64,000 bases of DNA from NCBI GenBank assembly GCA_001630475.1, contig KV419421.1, positions 215,519 to 279,518 on the forward strand. Reading direction: 5' to 3'. Source of the DNA: Sistotremastrum niveocremeum HHB9708. Its lineage: Eukaryota; Basidiomycota; Agaricomycetes; Sistotremastrales; Sistotremastraceae. Shown here in pieces: positions 11,573 to 23,305 of the stretch. The notes under the pieces are model-generated. The model was not told the origin of the DNA. It saw only the letters and a program-made list of their open reading frames with translations, and did not search any database. A program made the translations under genes and the position numbers. Numbering within the stretch: the stretch's first letter is position 1; every line of letters begins with the position of its first letter.

Positions 11573-14540
11573 ATGGCTCTTCAGTTTGGCTCCTTCTCGG
11601 ACCAGGTCCTCTCTATCGCGCGACGTGCAGTCAGCCAACAGGTTTGTACACATCTTGGCCCCTCGCCACCTCTTTTCTGACCTGTACACGATAACTTGGC
11701 ACTCTAGGGGGGTTTGCTCAATGGTCAAGACCCAACTGCTGTGAACACTAGCGATCCCCTACGACTATGGATTATTCAAATGGGTACGTTACGATTTTCG
11801 GTGTTACGATGAGATGCTGAAGGCGGGGGCAATCCAGGTATCATTGTTACTCTCTGCCAGTTGCTGGCTCTGGCATTCAAGAAAATCCGACAGCCAAAGG
11901 TCATCGCTGAAGTTATTGCTGGAATTATACTGGGTCCCACCGCAATGGGTTCGCTTTTTTTGTCATGCCTTTCCTGACGATACCCAATATGCATCTCTGA
12001 CAGGGAGAGTCCCTGGGTTCACGCAACACATCTTCCCACAGCAGTCCGTCTCGTATCTGTCACTTACAGCCAACATAGGGTATGTACTCGACTCACCCTT
12101 GGTGTTATCCCCATTTTGACAGCTTTCTCAAGCCTCGTACTATTCCTATTCCTCGTTGGGCTCGAGATTGACACGACTATCGTAAGGCGTAATGCGCGAA
12201 TCTCGGGAACTATCGCAACGGGGATGATTTTGTCATTCGGTATCGGTGCAGGGATGTCAAAGCCACTCTACGATCACTTCATCAACCCATCCACAAGTTA
12301 CGGCCATTTCCTTCTCTTCACCGGAGTGTCCTATAGCATTACCGCTTTCCCGGTGCTATGTCGTATCCTGACCGCGTTGAACCTTCTGGACACTCGAGTT
12401 GGGCTCTGTGTCCTTTCCGCTGGCGTTGCTAATGACGTCATTGGATGGATTCTGCTGGCACTCGCCATTGCTTTGGTGAACGCCGGCTCCGGCCTTACAG
12501 CGCTTTGGGTTCTTTTGTGTGTTGCTGGATGGGCACTCGTGCTCTTCTTCCCAGTTCGATGGGCCTTGCATTGGTTTGCAAGGAGAAGCGGCTCGATTGA
12601 GAGTGGTCCCACTGTGTTCTTCATGACCGTGACCATGCTACTGGTCTTCGCTTCTGCGTTCTTCACCGATGTCATTGGCGTCCAGGCTATTTTCGGTGGC
12701 TTCCTCGTCGGCATGATTGTACCTCGCGATAACGGACTCGCTATCGCTTTGACAGAAAAGCTGGAGGATATGGTTTCCATTATCTTCCTTCCTCTGGTGA
12801 GCCCCGAGCCCTCTCATTACCGCTTTATCTCATTTCGTTAAATCTCACGCAGTACTTTACATTTTCCGGATTGTCTACTAATCTCGGTCTGCTAAACACC
12901 GGAACAATATGGGGATTCGTTTTTGCCGTCGTGTTCACAGATTGGGCCGGAAAATTCGTCGGGGCAGGTCTCACCTCCAGAGCTGTCGGATTCCAGTGGC
13001 GTGAAGCCGCGACTATCGGCAGTTTAATGAGTTGTAAAGGGTACGCCACAGCCGTGCCCTTGAGCCTTGTATGCTAACGAACGCATCTAGATTGGTTGAG
13101 CTGATCGTGCTTAATATTGGTCTGCAAGCCAAGATTCTCACTCAACAAGTGTTTTCTTTGTTTGTCCTTGAAGCCCTCATTCTTACCTTCGCCACGTCGC
13201 CGATTGTTGAGTGGCTCTATCCTCCACATCTTCGCGTTCGCGCGATAGGAGGCGAGATCTCCAATCCGAGAAAGGAACGCAGGAAATCGATGGATACCGA
13301 TAAGCACAGCTCTATCGCGACGCTTATCAGCACGAAGACTCATTTCACCATCGTGTTGGATAAATTGGAACATCTTCCTAGTATCATGATGATCACTCAG
13401 CTCATCCGCCCTGCTTCTTCGAGCAGCTCCGTCGTTTCTGAGAAAGAGGCCGATCACTTGCCACCGGTTGTTGATGCCCTTCGTCTCATCGAGCTCTCCG
13501 ATCGTACCTCTGCCCTCATGAAATCCTCGCAGACGGATGCCCTCATGCAAGCCGACCCTCTACTCTCCATCTTCAGGACGTTCGGAGAACTCAATGACGT
13601 GCCGGTCTCTTCATCGTTGGCAGTGGTCACTCAAGAAAACTTTGCGACAAGTGTTGCCGATCATGCGTCCGATCACAATTCGGACCTTGTCTTCATACCT
13701 TGGACGCCACCCTCATTCTCATCTGCCGGAGCTTCCACTGTAGATCTTGCAGGAAGCGCTTCGCAGATGTCTGCTTTCGATTTCTTCAAGGCTAGCGGTA
13801 TCAATGATAATCCATCGATGGCGCTCCAGTCGCGTTTCATCAGAGGCGTCTTCTCGAGATCGCCGGTAGATGTCGCCCTATTCTTAGACAGGCGACCTAC
13901 AACAGAGTCCGCTCGACACAGCCGACAGCATGTCATTCTACCCTTCTTCGGAGGCCCCGACGATCGTCTCGCGCTGGAATTTGTAGTACAAATTTGCGCT
14001 AGCTCGAAGACAACAGCTACCATCGTACGTTATAGCAAGATAGAGGGAGAATCGGAATCATCTGTCGAGGCCCCCTCCAAGACCCACATTCCCGACTTCG
14101 GACGTCATCACGAAGCTAGCATGACATTCCCTGATACCGTTTATGGTGCTGCGAACACGACTATGCGACTTCAGTCTGAAACAGCCGATAATATTCTCTG
14201 GAATAACTTCACAGGACCTAACGTATCGCCTACCCCAGCTCTATCCCGCATCGAATTCAGTACTACATCGACACCTACACCTCTGAAGTCAGTCATCGAA
14301 CTCGTGTCGAGCGAGCAAGCTCGTCGTAATCGACTTGACGGGCGGTTGTTGATTGTCACTGGACGGTCAAGGTGGCTTGCCGTGGAAAGCCATCAAGCGG
14401 AGCTCGACGCCATCGTCAGGGATTCGGGAGGCATTGGGCAAGAATTCAGGAAGACTGTTGGCGACGTGGCATCCGCGCTTGTGGTTACGGGCTCTCAGGA
14501 CGGTTTGATCGTCATGCAGGCCGCAAATGTACCAACCTGA
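11573..14540 (+). CDS. KHA1: K+/H+ antiporter of the CPA2 family (KHA1-like)
   Basis: Monovalent cation/proton exchanger; yeast Kha1 sits in Golgi/endosomal membranes and affects lumenal pH and K+. Seven exons (11573-11641, 11708-11783, 11838-11948, 12004-12079, 12133-12796, 12853-13040, 13091-14540) sum to 2634 nt, 877 aa. The first ~400 residues form the Na_H_Exchanger domain: KVIAEVIAGIILGPTAMG, LVLFLFLVGLEID, GVSYSITAFPVLCRIL, GVANDVIGWILLALA (the CPA2 Asn-Asp pair), FFTDVIGVQAIFGGFLVGMI, then TNLGLL and ELIVLNIGL. The last ~450 residues are a hydrophilic cytosolic tail like that of yeast Kha1. Gene ends 233 bases from the convergent Na+/H+ antiporter gene. Confidence 0.92.
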
Positions 14541-14773
14541 TAGTAGTCCCCACAATTCCTATTTATCTACGTAATTTCTTTTCATCTATAGGATCTAGCG
14601 GCAATTGGTTTAAAGTACCGGACACAAATATGAATGATAAATATACAGTTCATGAAGTCCTACGTCAGTCAAGTTGTCCAAAATTTAGAAGCGTGCCGAA
14701 CCATTGATCGTGACAAGAATATGAGATTGCGACGTGTGTGGGTGGCCCTGCCACCGCTCATCGAGGTCGTCGC

Positions 14774-16974
14774 TTAACCAGTAAACTTCACCTTAGGCAA
14801 CATCCCATCGCTCGGCATAGGTGTCTGAGGTCGAGGGCGAGTCACAGCTGCCGCTGGTGGCTCAACGCCAGGCGTGGGAATTCTTGCGGGCGTCTAAGAC
14901 TAGGATTAGAGAATGTTGAAGGAACGCTCTAGGACAACATATACACACCTCATGGACGGAGTTCTCGAGATTTGAGTCATTTCTCGCGCCGCCAAAAGTA
15001 GTAGTCGCAAGGCTCTGTGTATCGTCTGCATTTTTCTGCTCCAGGCTCACAACAGTGTGATTTAAACCCTGCTTAATTTCTGAAGCAGGCCGGGTCGACA
15101 TAAGCCATTCAGGGTCACGATTGCTGTTTGCTCGTGACATCCTGGAACTGGTTACGGAGAAGGTCCTGACGCGTTTCCCTAGTGTGAAGAACGGGATCGA
15201 GAGGCCATCTACTAGTCTGTTAGTAATTGATCGAGAGACACGCATCAGAGACACTTACGAACTATGATTGAAACGAGGACGACGAAGGAAACAATTGGTT
15301 GCACAACGCTTGCCAGGAGTTGTGCTTGGTTAGCGGGTGGACTCTCAGTTTGCGGAAGTTTAGTCACAGCGAGAGTAGATATGTAGATGGCTAATTCATA
15401 TCAGCGAGTGCTCGAAAAGTGGTAGGGGCAGCACACCTCCAACGCCCATCGGCCCAAAGTGGCCTACAAAGAGTGCCTCCCTCATGTTATGTAGATCCGG
15501 AATTAGAGGTTGGAGGATGATGGTAGCTGGAATCCTCCGGACGAGAATTAAGGAGATGCCAAGCACTATGAGCCGCCAAGGGACGATCCCTAGTTCTGGA
15601 GCATTGAACAATTGGAATGGTATCCTAAAATTCTTTCAATAAAATCTCCCGGTCTGTGTGAGAAACCCTACCATGCGCCAATGTAAATGAACCCCGCGCT
15701 GTTCAGGACAAGATCAAGGATGGAAGCGAAGATGGCACTCTCCGTGGTCTCCTTGAAGTGGCCGTCCCAAGAAAGAGCAGTTCCGGCCGAAAATGCAGCT
15801 AGCAATTCGTCACAGCCTAGTAAATTGGCCAAACCCATAACGAAGATGGCGAGTGCCAGATGTTGGGCAACAAATGATTCGGTGTTAATGAACCCCCGTT
15901 CTTGAGCGAATCGTAGTAAATAACGGAATGCGCTCCCAAAAATTGCGCCGAGCACGCATCCAAGGATGACCTGGTCTACAAAGCCACTAGTTCAAGCCTA
16001 CTCAACATGTGAACAATATCACTTACATAAGACGCCGACAAGAAACCACTGTCTCACTGACGCTCCTGTTGTATGCTCGATGATCAAATAAAGGGGGAGG
16101 GTCAGAAAGGGGTATGCCATGCCGTCATTGGCAGCAGATTCTCCAGCGATCAGAAGTCGAATGTGTTCGGGGACATGATTCAAGGCGAATTTTCCCATCG
16201 TTATCGCCACCGACAATATCTATCTTAATTTAGCGGATTATTGGGTAGTCTACCAATTCTCCACTCACAGGATCGGTGGGTGTCAAACACGCCGATATCA
16301 GAAGAGAAGACTTGAAATCAAGCTTCGGAAACAGGGCGAATATCAAGACTAAAGTATGTGAAATTTGACATCAGTCCGGACGTTGAATCGAGAATACGTA
16401 CCCGAGGAGATTAACCAGCCAAAAATCATCACAGGGACCAACATAAAAAATTGACTCCGCCACCTGCGTCTCATATAAGCCCTTGGAAGTTCTATTTCGA
16501 TAGCAAAAACTCCGGTGGCAAGAATTACTCTTAAGACCTCAAGAGTGACGAGATTCGTCGATCCCCATGATCTAGGGTCGAAGATACCGGCTCCGTGAGG
16601 GCCTAAGAGGGCATTAACGATCCACAAAAGTAATGGAGAGACGGAGACACTTGCCGATGGCTATTCCGAAGGCGGTGGCTAAAACACATTCACCAAGGTA
16701 TAACTAGTACGCCGTCAATCATCACGAACATACGCGCGACACAAGACATACCTTTTCCCTGAATACAAGAGTGATTGCACTGAACTGCATGGATGAAGTT
16801 ATGAACATCTGGTCCTTGAAAGGTGAAAAGGTATGCTAAGAGCTTACAAAAACTAAAAAGCCTGCAAGACAGAGATATGCCTGATTAGCGGTTGTGACCT
16901 ATCAAAGAACGTTGAGATGATCAGCGTATAGACAGTCAATCGAGAACACCTACTTCCACTAGTTGAGTGCCCAT
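14774..16974 (-). CDS. NHA1: Na+/H+ antiporter of the plasma membrane, NHA1/SOD2-like (CPA1)
   Basis: Exports Na+, Li+ and K+ in exchange for protons. Start ATG at 16974 (MGTQLVE) fits the family start. First exons: 16954-16974, 16848-16898, 16752-16784, 16655-16703, 16402-16602, each separated by ~50-nt introns, and all keep phase. Motifs: FREKLYLGECVLATAFGIAI, GPHGAGIFDPRSWG, VFAIEIELPRAYMRR, LISACLTPTDP, LLIAGESAANDGMAYPFL (the conserved ESxxNDG core), LGCDELLAAFSAGTALSW and GHFGPMGVGGV. The hydrophilic tail is short (about 120 residues, ending LPKVKFTG), closer to S. pombe Sod2 than to the long S. cerevisiae Nha1 tail. The intron at 16603-16654 has a GC donor (GGCAAGT) rather than GT. Confidence 0.9.
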
Positions 16975-18391
16975 ATCGGTCGATGGCTCGCCTGAACGCT
17001 GGTCGGTGGTCTTATAACTGCCAGCCCTGAGGATTTCAACGCACGAGGTTTCCAGCGTGTTTTTAATGTGTTGATGGCACTCATAACATCGAGCTGAACA
17101 CTTGTATTTCCTCTCATAGAACATGAGGTCCGAGTGATATTGCAGAATCTAAACCGCCGAGTGCTATCGGCATGATCTGATCGCGTGAATGACCGTGACT
17201 GCTCGTCCAAGGGCCGCGAATGAGTTTATGGAGCCCAGGGCATGGGTCTTTGCTATCGTCGTCCAGGGCTTGCAATGATAGTAAGGCGATAAGGGGGAGA
17301 TGCCTTGCTATTAGGTGCTAAACGTCGCTGTAATCCTTTGCAATGATCGAAAGCCCCTTCGTGCTGTTTGCAAGAATGAAATAGTGTCATCCGTCCAGTG
17401 ACACCTCCGTAGATATTAGGAGATGCGGATTTGGATATGAAACTTGAGATCCTTGGAATAGCGTTTGGACAAGATGGAAGTTTGTATTGTAGAAGAAGGG
17501 CATCGCTCGACTGTATTTATGTCTGCATGTGCGTTGATACTCGAGTATCTGAAAACAGTGAGAAGGAGAACATCAGCGAAGAATGTCCAAAAACATACGA
17601 GCTTGATCCTGATACGTATCCCAATTCGAATTCGCTTCAAAAGAATGGAAGGGCCCTGGAACCATTCCACTCAGTGCCCTCAGACTGATTTGAGGTCTCG
17701 TGGAGGATGTTGTTGACTCGGACGAAGTTAAACACGCTGTAGCCACCTTCGTAGGTTGCACGGGGAACACGCCAATATTGACACTTCTGCCGGTCCTCCA
17801 TCAATGTGTTGTTTCATCTCACTCTTCTATTAGCTTTCTCCAAGTGAACCAATTCGTGACATCTGGCTAAGTCCCGCGTCATGGATTCGACGTTGAAGCG
17901 AGGCATATTCCAGAGTTTGGACTTGGAATTCGATTTCTACAGCCGGAAAAATTTGTGCAAGACGGAAATTCATCAGGAAGCTAGTGGGGAAAACAACGTC
18001 GTATTCGAACCGGACACCAACGTCGTTGTCGGTGTTGGGAAGTTGCTGGCCTGCGCCTGACTTTCGGGACTTCGGAACTCGTTCCAGGTCGCCGTTACCA
18101 TGACAACGCCTCGGCGTTGACGGTGCTAACATGAGCGAGCGGCGATATCGGAATTTGACTGCACCTCCTGTTCCAGGTACGGGTTGATGTATAGATGTTT
18201 TATACCGTCATATTTAGGCTTAAGACCGGGCATATCTGCTGTTACCTTGAGCCTTTGGTGAGCTCGATAATCAGGGTCTTTGTTTTCCCTTTTTCGTTAG
18301 TGCTGACTGATCTGTAAAAATGACGTTCTCTCCGTGTTTACTTTGAATATAATGACTGTTTTTCCCCGCTGCATGGTCCATTTGTAGTGTG

Positions 18392-18703
18392 CTACAATCT
18401 GTTACTGATCAGACAGCTCATGCAGTACTTGGATTGGCCGGGCTGATACTCCTCCTTTGCTTTAAGTTGATATATCGACGTTACACGTGCTCCGAAGGGA
18501 CTTAGAGCTGACACAACGGACTCTTCAATTCTGTCTATTGATCGAAGTGTCTCGTCCAGCACCTTACCTCCCACAATTCTCAACAGAACATCGATTCGCA
18601 AGGTAGCTGGCAGAGGGTACGTTTCATTAACCAATCTTCTATTTCCCGAGGGGTATCTCGATCCATCTTCCTTCCTATGGCATTTTCCAGAGGGGAATCT
18701 CAA
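18392..18703 (-). CDS. Doubtful hypothetical ORF, 103 codons
   Basis: Reads MRFPSGKCHRKEDGSRYP then a more protein-like stretch (LPATLRIDVLLRIVGGKVLD ... SIDRIEESVVSALSPFGARV). I recognise no family. It could be one exon of a gene with parts around 17880-18060 on the same strand, but no convincing junction was found. It may equally be a chance ORF. Confidence 0.15.
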   Translation of the reverse strand: MRFPSGKCHRKEDGSRYPSGNRRLVNETYPLPATLRIDVLLRIVGGKVLDETLRSIDRIEESVVSALSPFGARVTSIYQLKAKEEYQPGQSKYCMSCLISNRL

Positions 18704-19889
18704 GTTTCGCGGCCTATAAGGCTATATGTGATACACACTCATCTGAGCGCAGTGTTTTTGATCTTCAAGTCCCCTCACATTGGCTGATAGGCAGAAGCTG
18801 AGAAGCATGCCAGTGCATCGCCTGTGATGCATAGAAGGTCTGATGGTTTTCTCGGCCTTTTCATTCGTATGTATCCATTAAAGACCTCCAAATACTGCAA
18901 CGAACAAGTCAAAGTGAATAAAAATAGTATTTCTGTCCTGCCGTACCTGAGGGAGGGACACTCGAGCGAGTGGCGTGCATTACCCGCACGCCCGGCGAGC
19001 CGACGATCACGCCATCCTGGCCCCTCTCCTCCGATCACTCACGATCGCCCACCTCAGGTTGGTCCCATCGATGGAGGCCGTCCAGCAGGGCATGCACGTG
19101 TATGCAACTGTTCAAGGTAGAACAAATGATATAGGCGGTCTTGCACATGCGGTGCCATTGACCCCCAAATTTTGTGCGCAGGACGGCGGGCTCTCAGGCT
19201 CGGCTATGAAAAAAGAGGGACGGACCAACCAATATCATGGAAGAAAAATGGGCAAGATCGAAGAATAGCTCACTGTTTGTCTCCGAAGTCGCTTCAACTT
19301 GAAGCCGAGCTGACCGCTGGCAGGTTGAGAAGACAGCCGATATCATATCGTTGGCCTACTAACGTGAATCAGATCTGCGAAACAACGACAAGATCAGCTG
19401 CAACCAAAATCGATATATTGGCTGCTAACCGTCGATCACTCTGCTGAACAAGCAAACTCAGATCTCCGTATCGTCGATGTGATCGGCCGCCGTTCTCACC
19501 GCTATCCTAGATGCAGGTCGGGCACAAGATATATCGCCTATCCTCCTCATTGGGACCATGCTAATGCCCTCGTGACCACAGTAGCATATGGGCCCGGGAG
19601 AAAACCAAATGAGTTTCTATGATCTTCCATCCTCTTTGTTCCGATGGAAATCTTGGGCTGACTGGACTGATATTCTGTGACTCTCAACGCCTGTGGGGGG
19701 TTTTCAACGTTTTACGGCAGTAATATGCCTCCTTCGGAAACGAGTGACTTTGGGGAACTGAGAATGGACCTCGTTTTGCGGTACTATGCGACAACTGACA
19801 ACTCTTTCAAATAATCAGATTAGAGGGCGGCTGAAGCGCCGGATCAATGCAAGATAGAGCGGCTTATGTGACGCACGGCTGATACCACG

Positions 19890-20294
19890 GTGGCTGGACG
19901 GCAGCATGATCGGGCCCTCTGGGGCTTCTTCATTGTCGAGTTCATGTCGCCTTCTTGCAGATCCCGGGAGCCGACTCCGAAGCCGACTGCCCTGGTCATC
20001 ATCGACATCTTGGCGACTTTCTATTTTGCATCTTGCCCCGACGCCACATATCTATCCCCGAACGTTTTCGAGTTTATCTTAGATGGTACGATTGTTCTCA
20101 CTCAGCCGTCTCGTCGGAGATTGACCGTCCTTACCTATCTAGTCTACAAAGATAACTGTCGAGAACAACGTGAAGGAATTTCAAACTACATGGGTTTCAA
20201 AAATGCCTCATTTCTATCGTACCCATGCATAGGCATCTTCTACTCAAGACTTGCTGCGTCACAGAACAAACAGGACAGAGAGACGTTCAACTAA
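19890..20294 (+). CDS. Doubtful hypothetical ORF, 134 codons
   Basis: Longest open frame in the gene-poor tract. It starts with an ATG (MAGRQHDRALWGFF) and ends in TAA; the ORF shows no signal peptide, repeat or known motif. No family recognised. Chance ORFs of this size are possible in a window this large. Confidence 0.2.
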   Translation: MAGRQHDRALWGFFIVEFMSPSCRSREPTPKPTALVIIDILATFYFASCPDATYLSPNVFEFILDGTIVLTQPSRRRLTVLTYLVYKDNCREQREGISNYMGFKNASFLSYPCIGIFYSRLAASQNKQDRETFN

Positions 20295-20881
20295 GCGACG
20301 AGCAAAAAATTTACCCTGCGGTGGAATCTCGCGATCCACTGAATGCCCTCTACGTCAGCGATGGTCTCTAGTCGAGGCCACTGAAACGAAACGTGCCTGA
20401 AACTGTGGAGACGGATTAGAAAGAGCGTCTTTGCCGCCTTGCCACCGACCCCGATTGTGAAGCATTGAAGTTCATGCCGAGTATCAGTTTATGTGGATTC
20501 TGGGGCTACGCGAACCAATCAGTCGACACGCTGTCGATGAAACTTTTGGGAGGCTGCCGTCGCTGCCGTCATTGAATTTAGTCTGCTAGTGGGGCCAGCT
20601 CGCCGGTGCGTAGATATGTTACCAGGTTGCATACTTGAATGGCTGCTTATACATCTTTTTAGTTTCCAAAACATGCGCGTTTCTAGCAATGGGGACTTGG
20701 CGTTGATAGCAAAATTGTTGCTCCTCATGACTCGTCCCATAAAGACTCCTGAAAACACTTCTTCTCCACCCCAAGAGTCGCTTCGTCCACTCGCAAGCAC
20801 GTATTCCTTCTCCTTCTCAGACCTCTTCTATATCGCCTCCACAATTCTTGCCTTCCCTGTGCTATTAGCCGCGCTCCAGCC

Positions 20882-23116
20882 ATGATTCTTTCTAAAATTT
20901 TTGGTCTGTTGACCGCTGTCACGGTCGCGCGAGTTTGCCATGCAGGTCTTTTGACAGACACTGCCGTTGTGGCAAACAAAAAGTACGATTTTGTCATCGT
21001 TGGAGGTTAGTCGTTCAATTTTGAGTCATAGCTGGATCAACACTGATGAGTCGAAGGTGGTACTTCCGGCGTGATTATGGCGACACGCATCACCGAGATA
21101 TCTAAGCACACGGTGCTCTTGATCGAAGCTGGCGTCGCGTGCGTGATTTTTTATATGGTTTGCTAATAATTTCAGCCTTCTAAATTCTCTCGGTGTAGCT
21201 ACGAAGATATCCCAGTGACTCTCCATGCGCCGGCGTTGGGGGTACGCTCGGGATCTCAACAACCATGGACTTGGAACTATACCGTCGTCCCCCAAATAGG
21301 CATGGAGAACCGGACATTCACTTATCAAATGGGCCACAATCTAGGTGGCTCATCTTACGGTCAGTCCGTTGACTACCCGTTATACACCTCCCGTCTCACT
21401 ATGTATAGTTTACGGTCTATACACACGAGGTACGGATCAGATCTTCGACAAAATCGCAAAAATTTCTGGCGACAACGGCTGGTCATGGAAGAGTTTAGTA
21501 CCTTACTTCAACAAAGTAGGTCATCGTTCGAATACACAATTCTCGGAAAGCTGATAACTATTTGTAGGCCGAAGGCTTCCTCAAACCGCCATCTGGCGGT
21601 GAATGGGGGCCCAACGATTACAAACTTACAGACCACGGAACCCAGGGCCCTTTCAATACTCAACTTCCCATGTATCCGAATGATCTCGACCCTCTTGTCA
21701 CCAAGTTGGTGGCAACGGAAGCTGAATTCAGCAAATGGAACAATGACCTAAGCTCCGGAAAATCTCTTGGAATTGGTGAGGAAACACGTCTCAGTGGCTC
21801 TATGGCCCGCCTGACATAATTGAACATTTCAGGCACCTCTCAGGCCACTATAACGAAGGCGGGCACTGCTTCTAACGTGGCATCTGGCTATCTTACGCCA
21901 GCGGTCTTGGCCCGCAAGAATCTTGATATCATTACTGGTGTCCGTGCAACCAAGCTTACCTTTAAGGCGTCGAAAGCCGGTCCTGTAGCAAGTGGCGTGC
22001 AGTTCACTCCTTCCCCCGACGGTAAAATCTCGGCTTTCCCACGCTCTTTCTTGTACTGAAACTTTTCCAGTGAACGTCACTACAGTGCTTGCAAACAATG
22101 AAGTCATTTTGTCTGCTGGTGCTTTCAACACACCTCAACTTCTCCAGTTGTCCGGTATAGCCGATAAGGATTTCTTGAAATCGCTCGGAATCCCCGTTGT
22201 TCTTGACTCACCGAATGTTGGCCAAAATCTCCGTGACCATGTCGCTATGCCTATGCAATGGGAAGCAAATGCAACAACTACACTTGATCAATTGCGAGAT
22301 CCTACCTTTTTGGCCAATCAAACCAGTATATGGCAACAAACCGGAAAAGGCATCCTTACGGCTGCTGTCGCTAATCATCTTGGTTTCTTCAGAGTCCATC
22401 CCAACGCTAGCATCTTCGATAGTCAGAATCCTGATCCATCTATCGGATCCGATTGTTCTCACTTTGAGATGTTATTCAGAGTAAGTTGCCAGTCTCATCG
22501 GTCGCATTGGAGCTGACCGGATGCCCTGAATAGGAGTCATGGGAGTCTTTCATCACTCCCTCTCCTGCCACCGGCTTCTTCACTTCAATGGGCATAGCGT
22601 TCACTTCGGTGGCCTCAGTGGGAAATGTACTGATCAACACCACCGATCCATTCGCCTCGCCCCTTATCGATCCTAAGTTCCTTACATCCGAAGTGGATAT
22701 CAGAATCGGCCGTGAAGCCATCAAAACTGCCCGTCGCGCCTATTCATCACCTGTCTTTGACGGTTTCGTTGTCAAAGAATATGGCCCTAACCCTAATGCT
22801 ATGACTGACCCGGAAATCGAAGAGATGATTCGTCACTCCGGAACAACTTTCTTCCACGCTTTGGGAACTGCCCAACTCGCACCTTTCCACGCTGATGTCA
22901 AAGCTGGTGTTGTCAATCCTGACTTAACTGTTAAAGGTGTCAAGGGCTTAAGAATTGTCGACGCCTCTGTGATCGTATGTCTTTTTTCCCAGAGAATTCA
23001 TGTGAATGTCTTCTCATCGATTTTTGCAGCCTGTTCTTCCTGATGCCCATCCTCTGGCCGCTGTCCTTGCCTTCGCAGAGCGTGGTGCTGACCTCGTCAA
23101 GGCTGCATGGCGTTAA
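20882..23116 (+). CDS. Secreted GMC oxidoreductase (AA3-type FAD alcohol/sugar oxidase or dehydrogenase)
   Basis: FAD-dependent oxidation of alcohols or sugars outside the cell, often supplying H2O2 or electrons for lignocellulose breakdown. Nine exons (20882-21005, 21057-21138, 21199-21359, 21409-21515, 21568-21775, 21833-22021, 22071-22480, 22534-22974, 23030-23116) total 1809 nt, 602 aa. A signal peptide is evident ([21 protein letters not shown]). The ADP-binding fold reads [19 protein letters not shown] and HTVLLIEAG; then NLGGSS, and GMC signature 2, [16 protein letters not shown]. The C-terminal active site has [12 protein letters not shown] and [20 protein letters not shown], so both catalytic positions appear as His. 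Several N-x-S/T sites suit a secreted protein. Exact substrate (aryl alcohol, glucose, methanol) is not decided by these motifs. Confidence 0.92.
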
Positions 23117-23305
23117 TAAAAGCCATCACATGAAATCTTCGACATCCACGAAAAGCCTGTTTTCAGCTATAATGTATAGACTACTTATCTACCTCCTTTT
23201 GCGTGTTCTGGTAATCAAAATGTAATAATACGAGACCGAAAAGTCGTGAGCTTCGATCATAAGGAATCCGGGTGCAATTGAGGTGGCCGCCGCGGTTCTC
23301 ATCTA

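Larger units (their letters stand above)
16975..20881. other. Gene-poor tract of about 3.9 kb
   Basis: The longest stretch without a supported gene. It holds several overlapping ORFs of 60-134 codons on both strands, two of which are listed separately as doubtful. I could not link them into a spliced gene, and saw no terminal repeats, no transposase or reverse-transcriptase motif and no tRNA. The last few hundred bases should contain the GMC oxidoreductase promoter. Confidence 0.4.

Noticed and set aside
12331-12780. 149-codon minus ORF inside the KHA1-like gene
   Set aside because: It is the antisense shadow of a strongly conserved membrane domain and shows no protein-like features.
17881-18060. 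59-codon plus ORF starting MDST and ending LLACA, length like a basidiomycete mating pheromone precursor
   Set aside because: The C-terminus has no CaaX box (Cys is not fourth from the end), and no pheromone receptor gene lies in the window.
16975-20881. Search for a retrotransposon or DNA transposon relic
   Set aside because: No terminal repeats, target duplications or polymerase/transposase motifs could be seen by eye; none is claimed.
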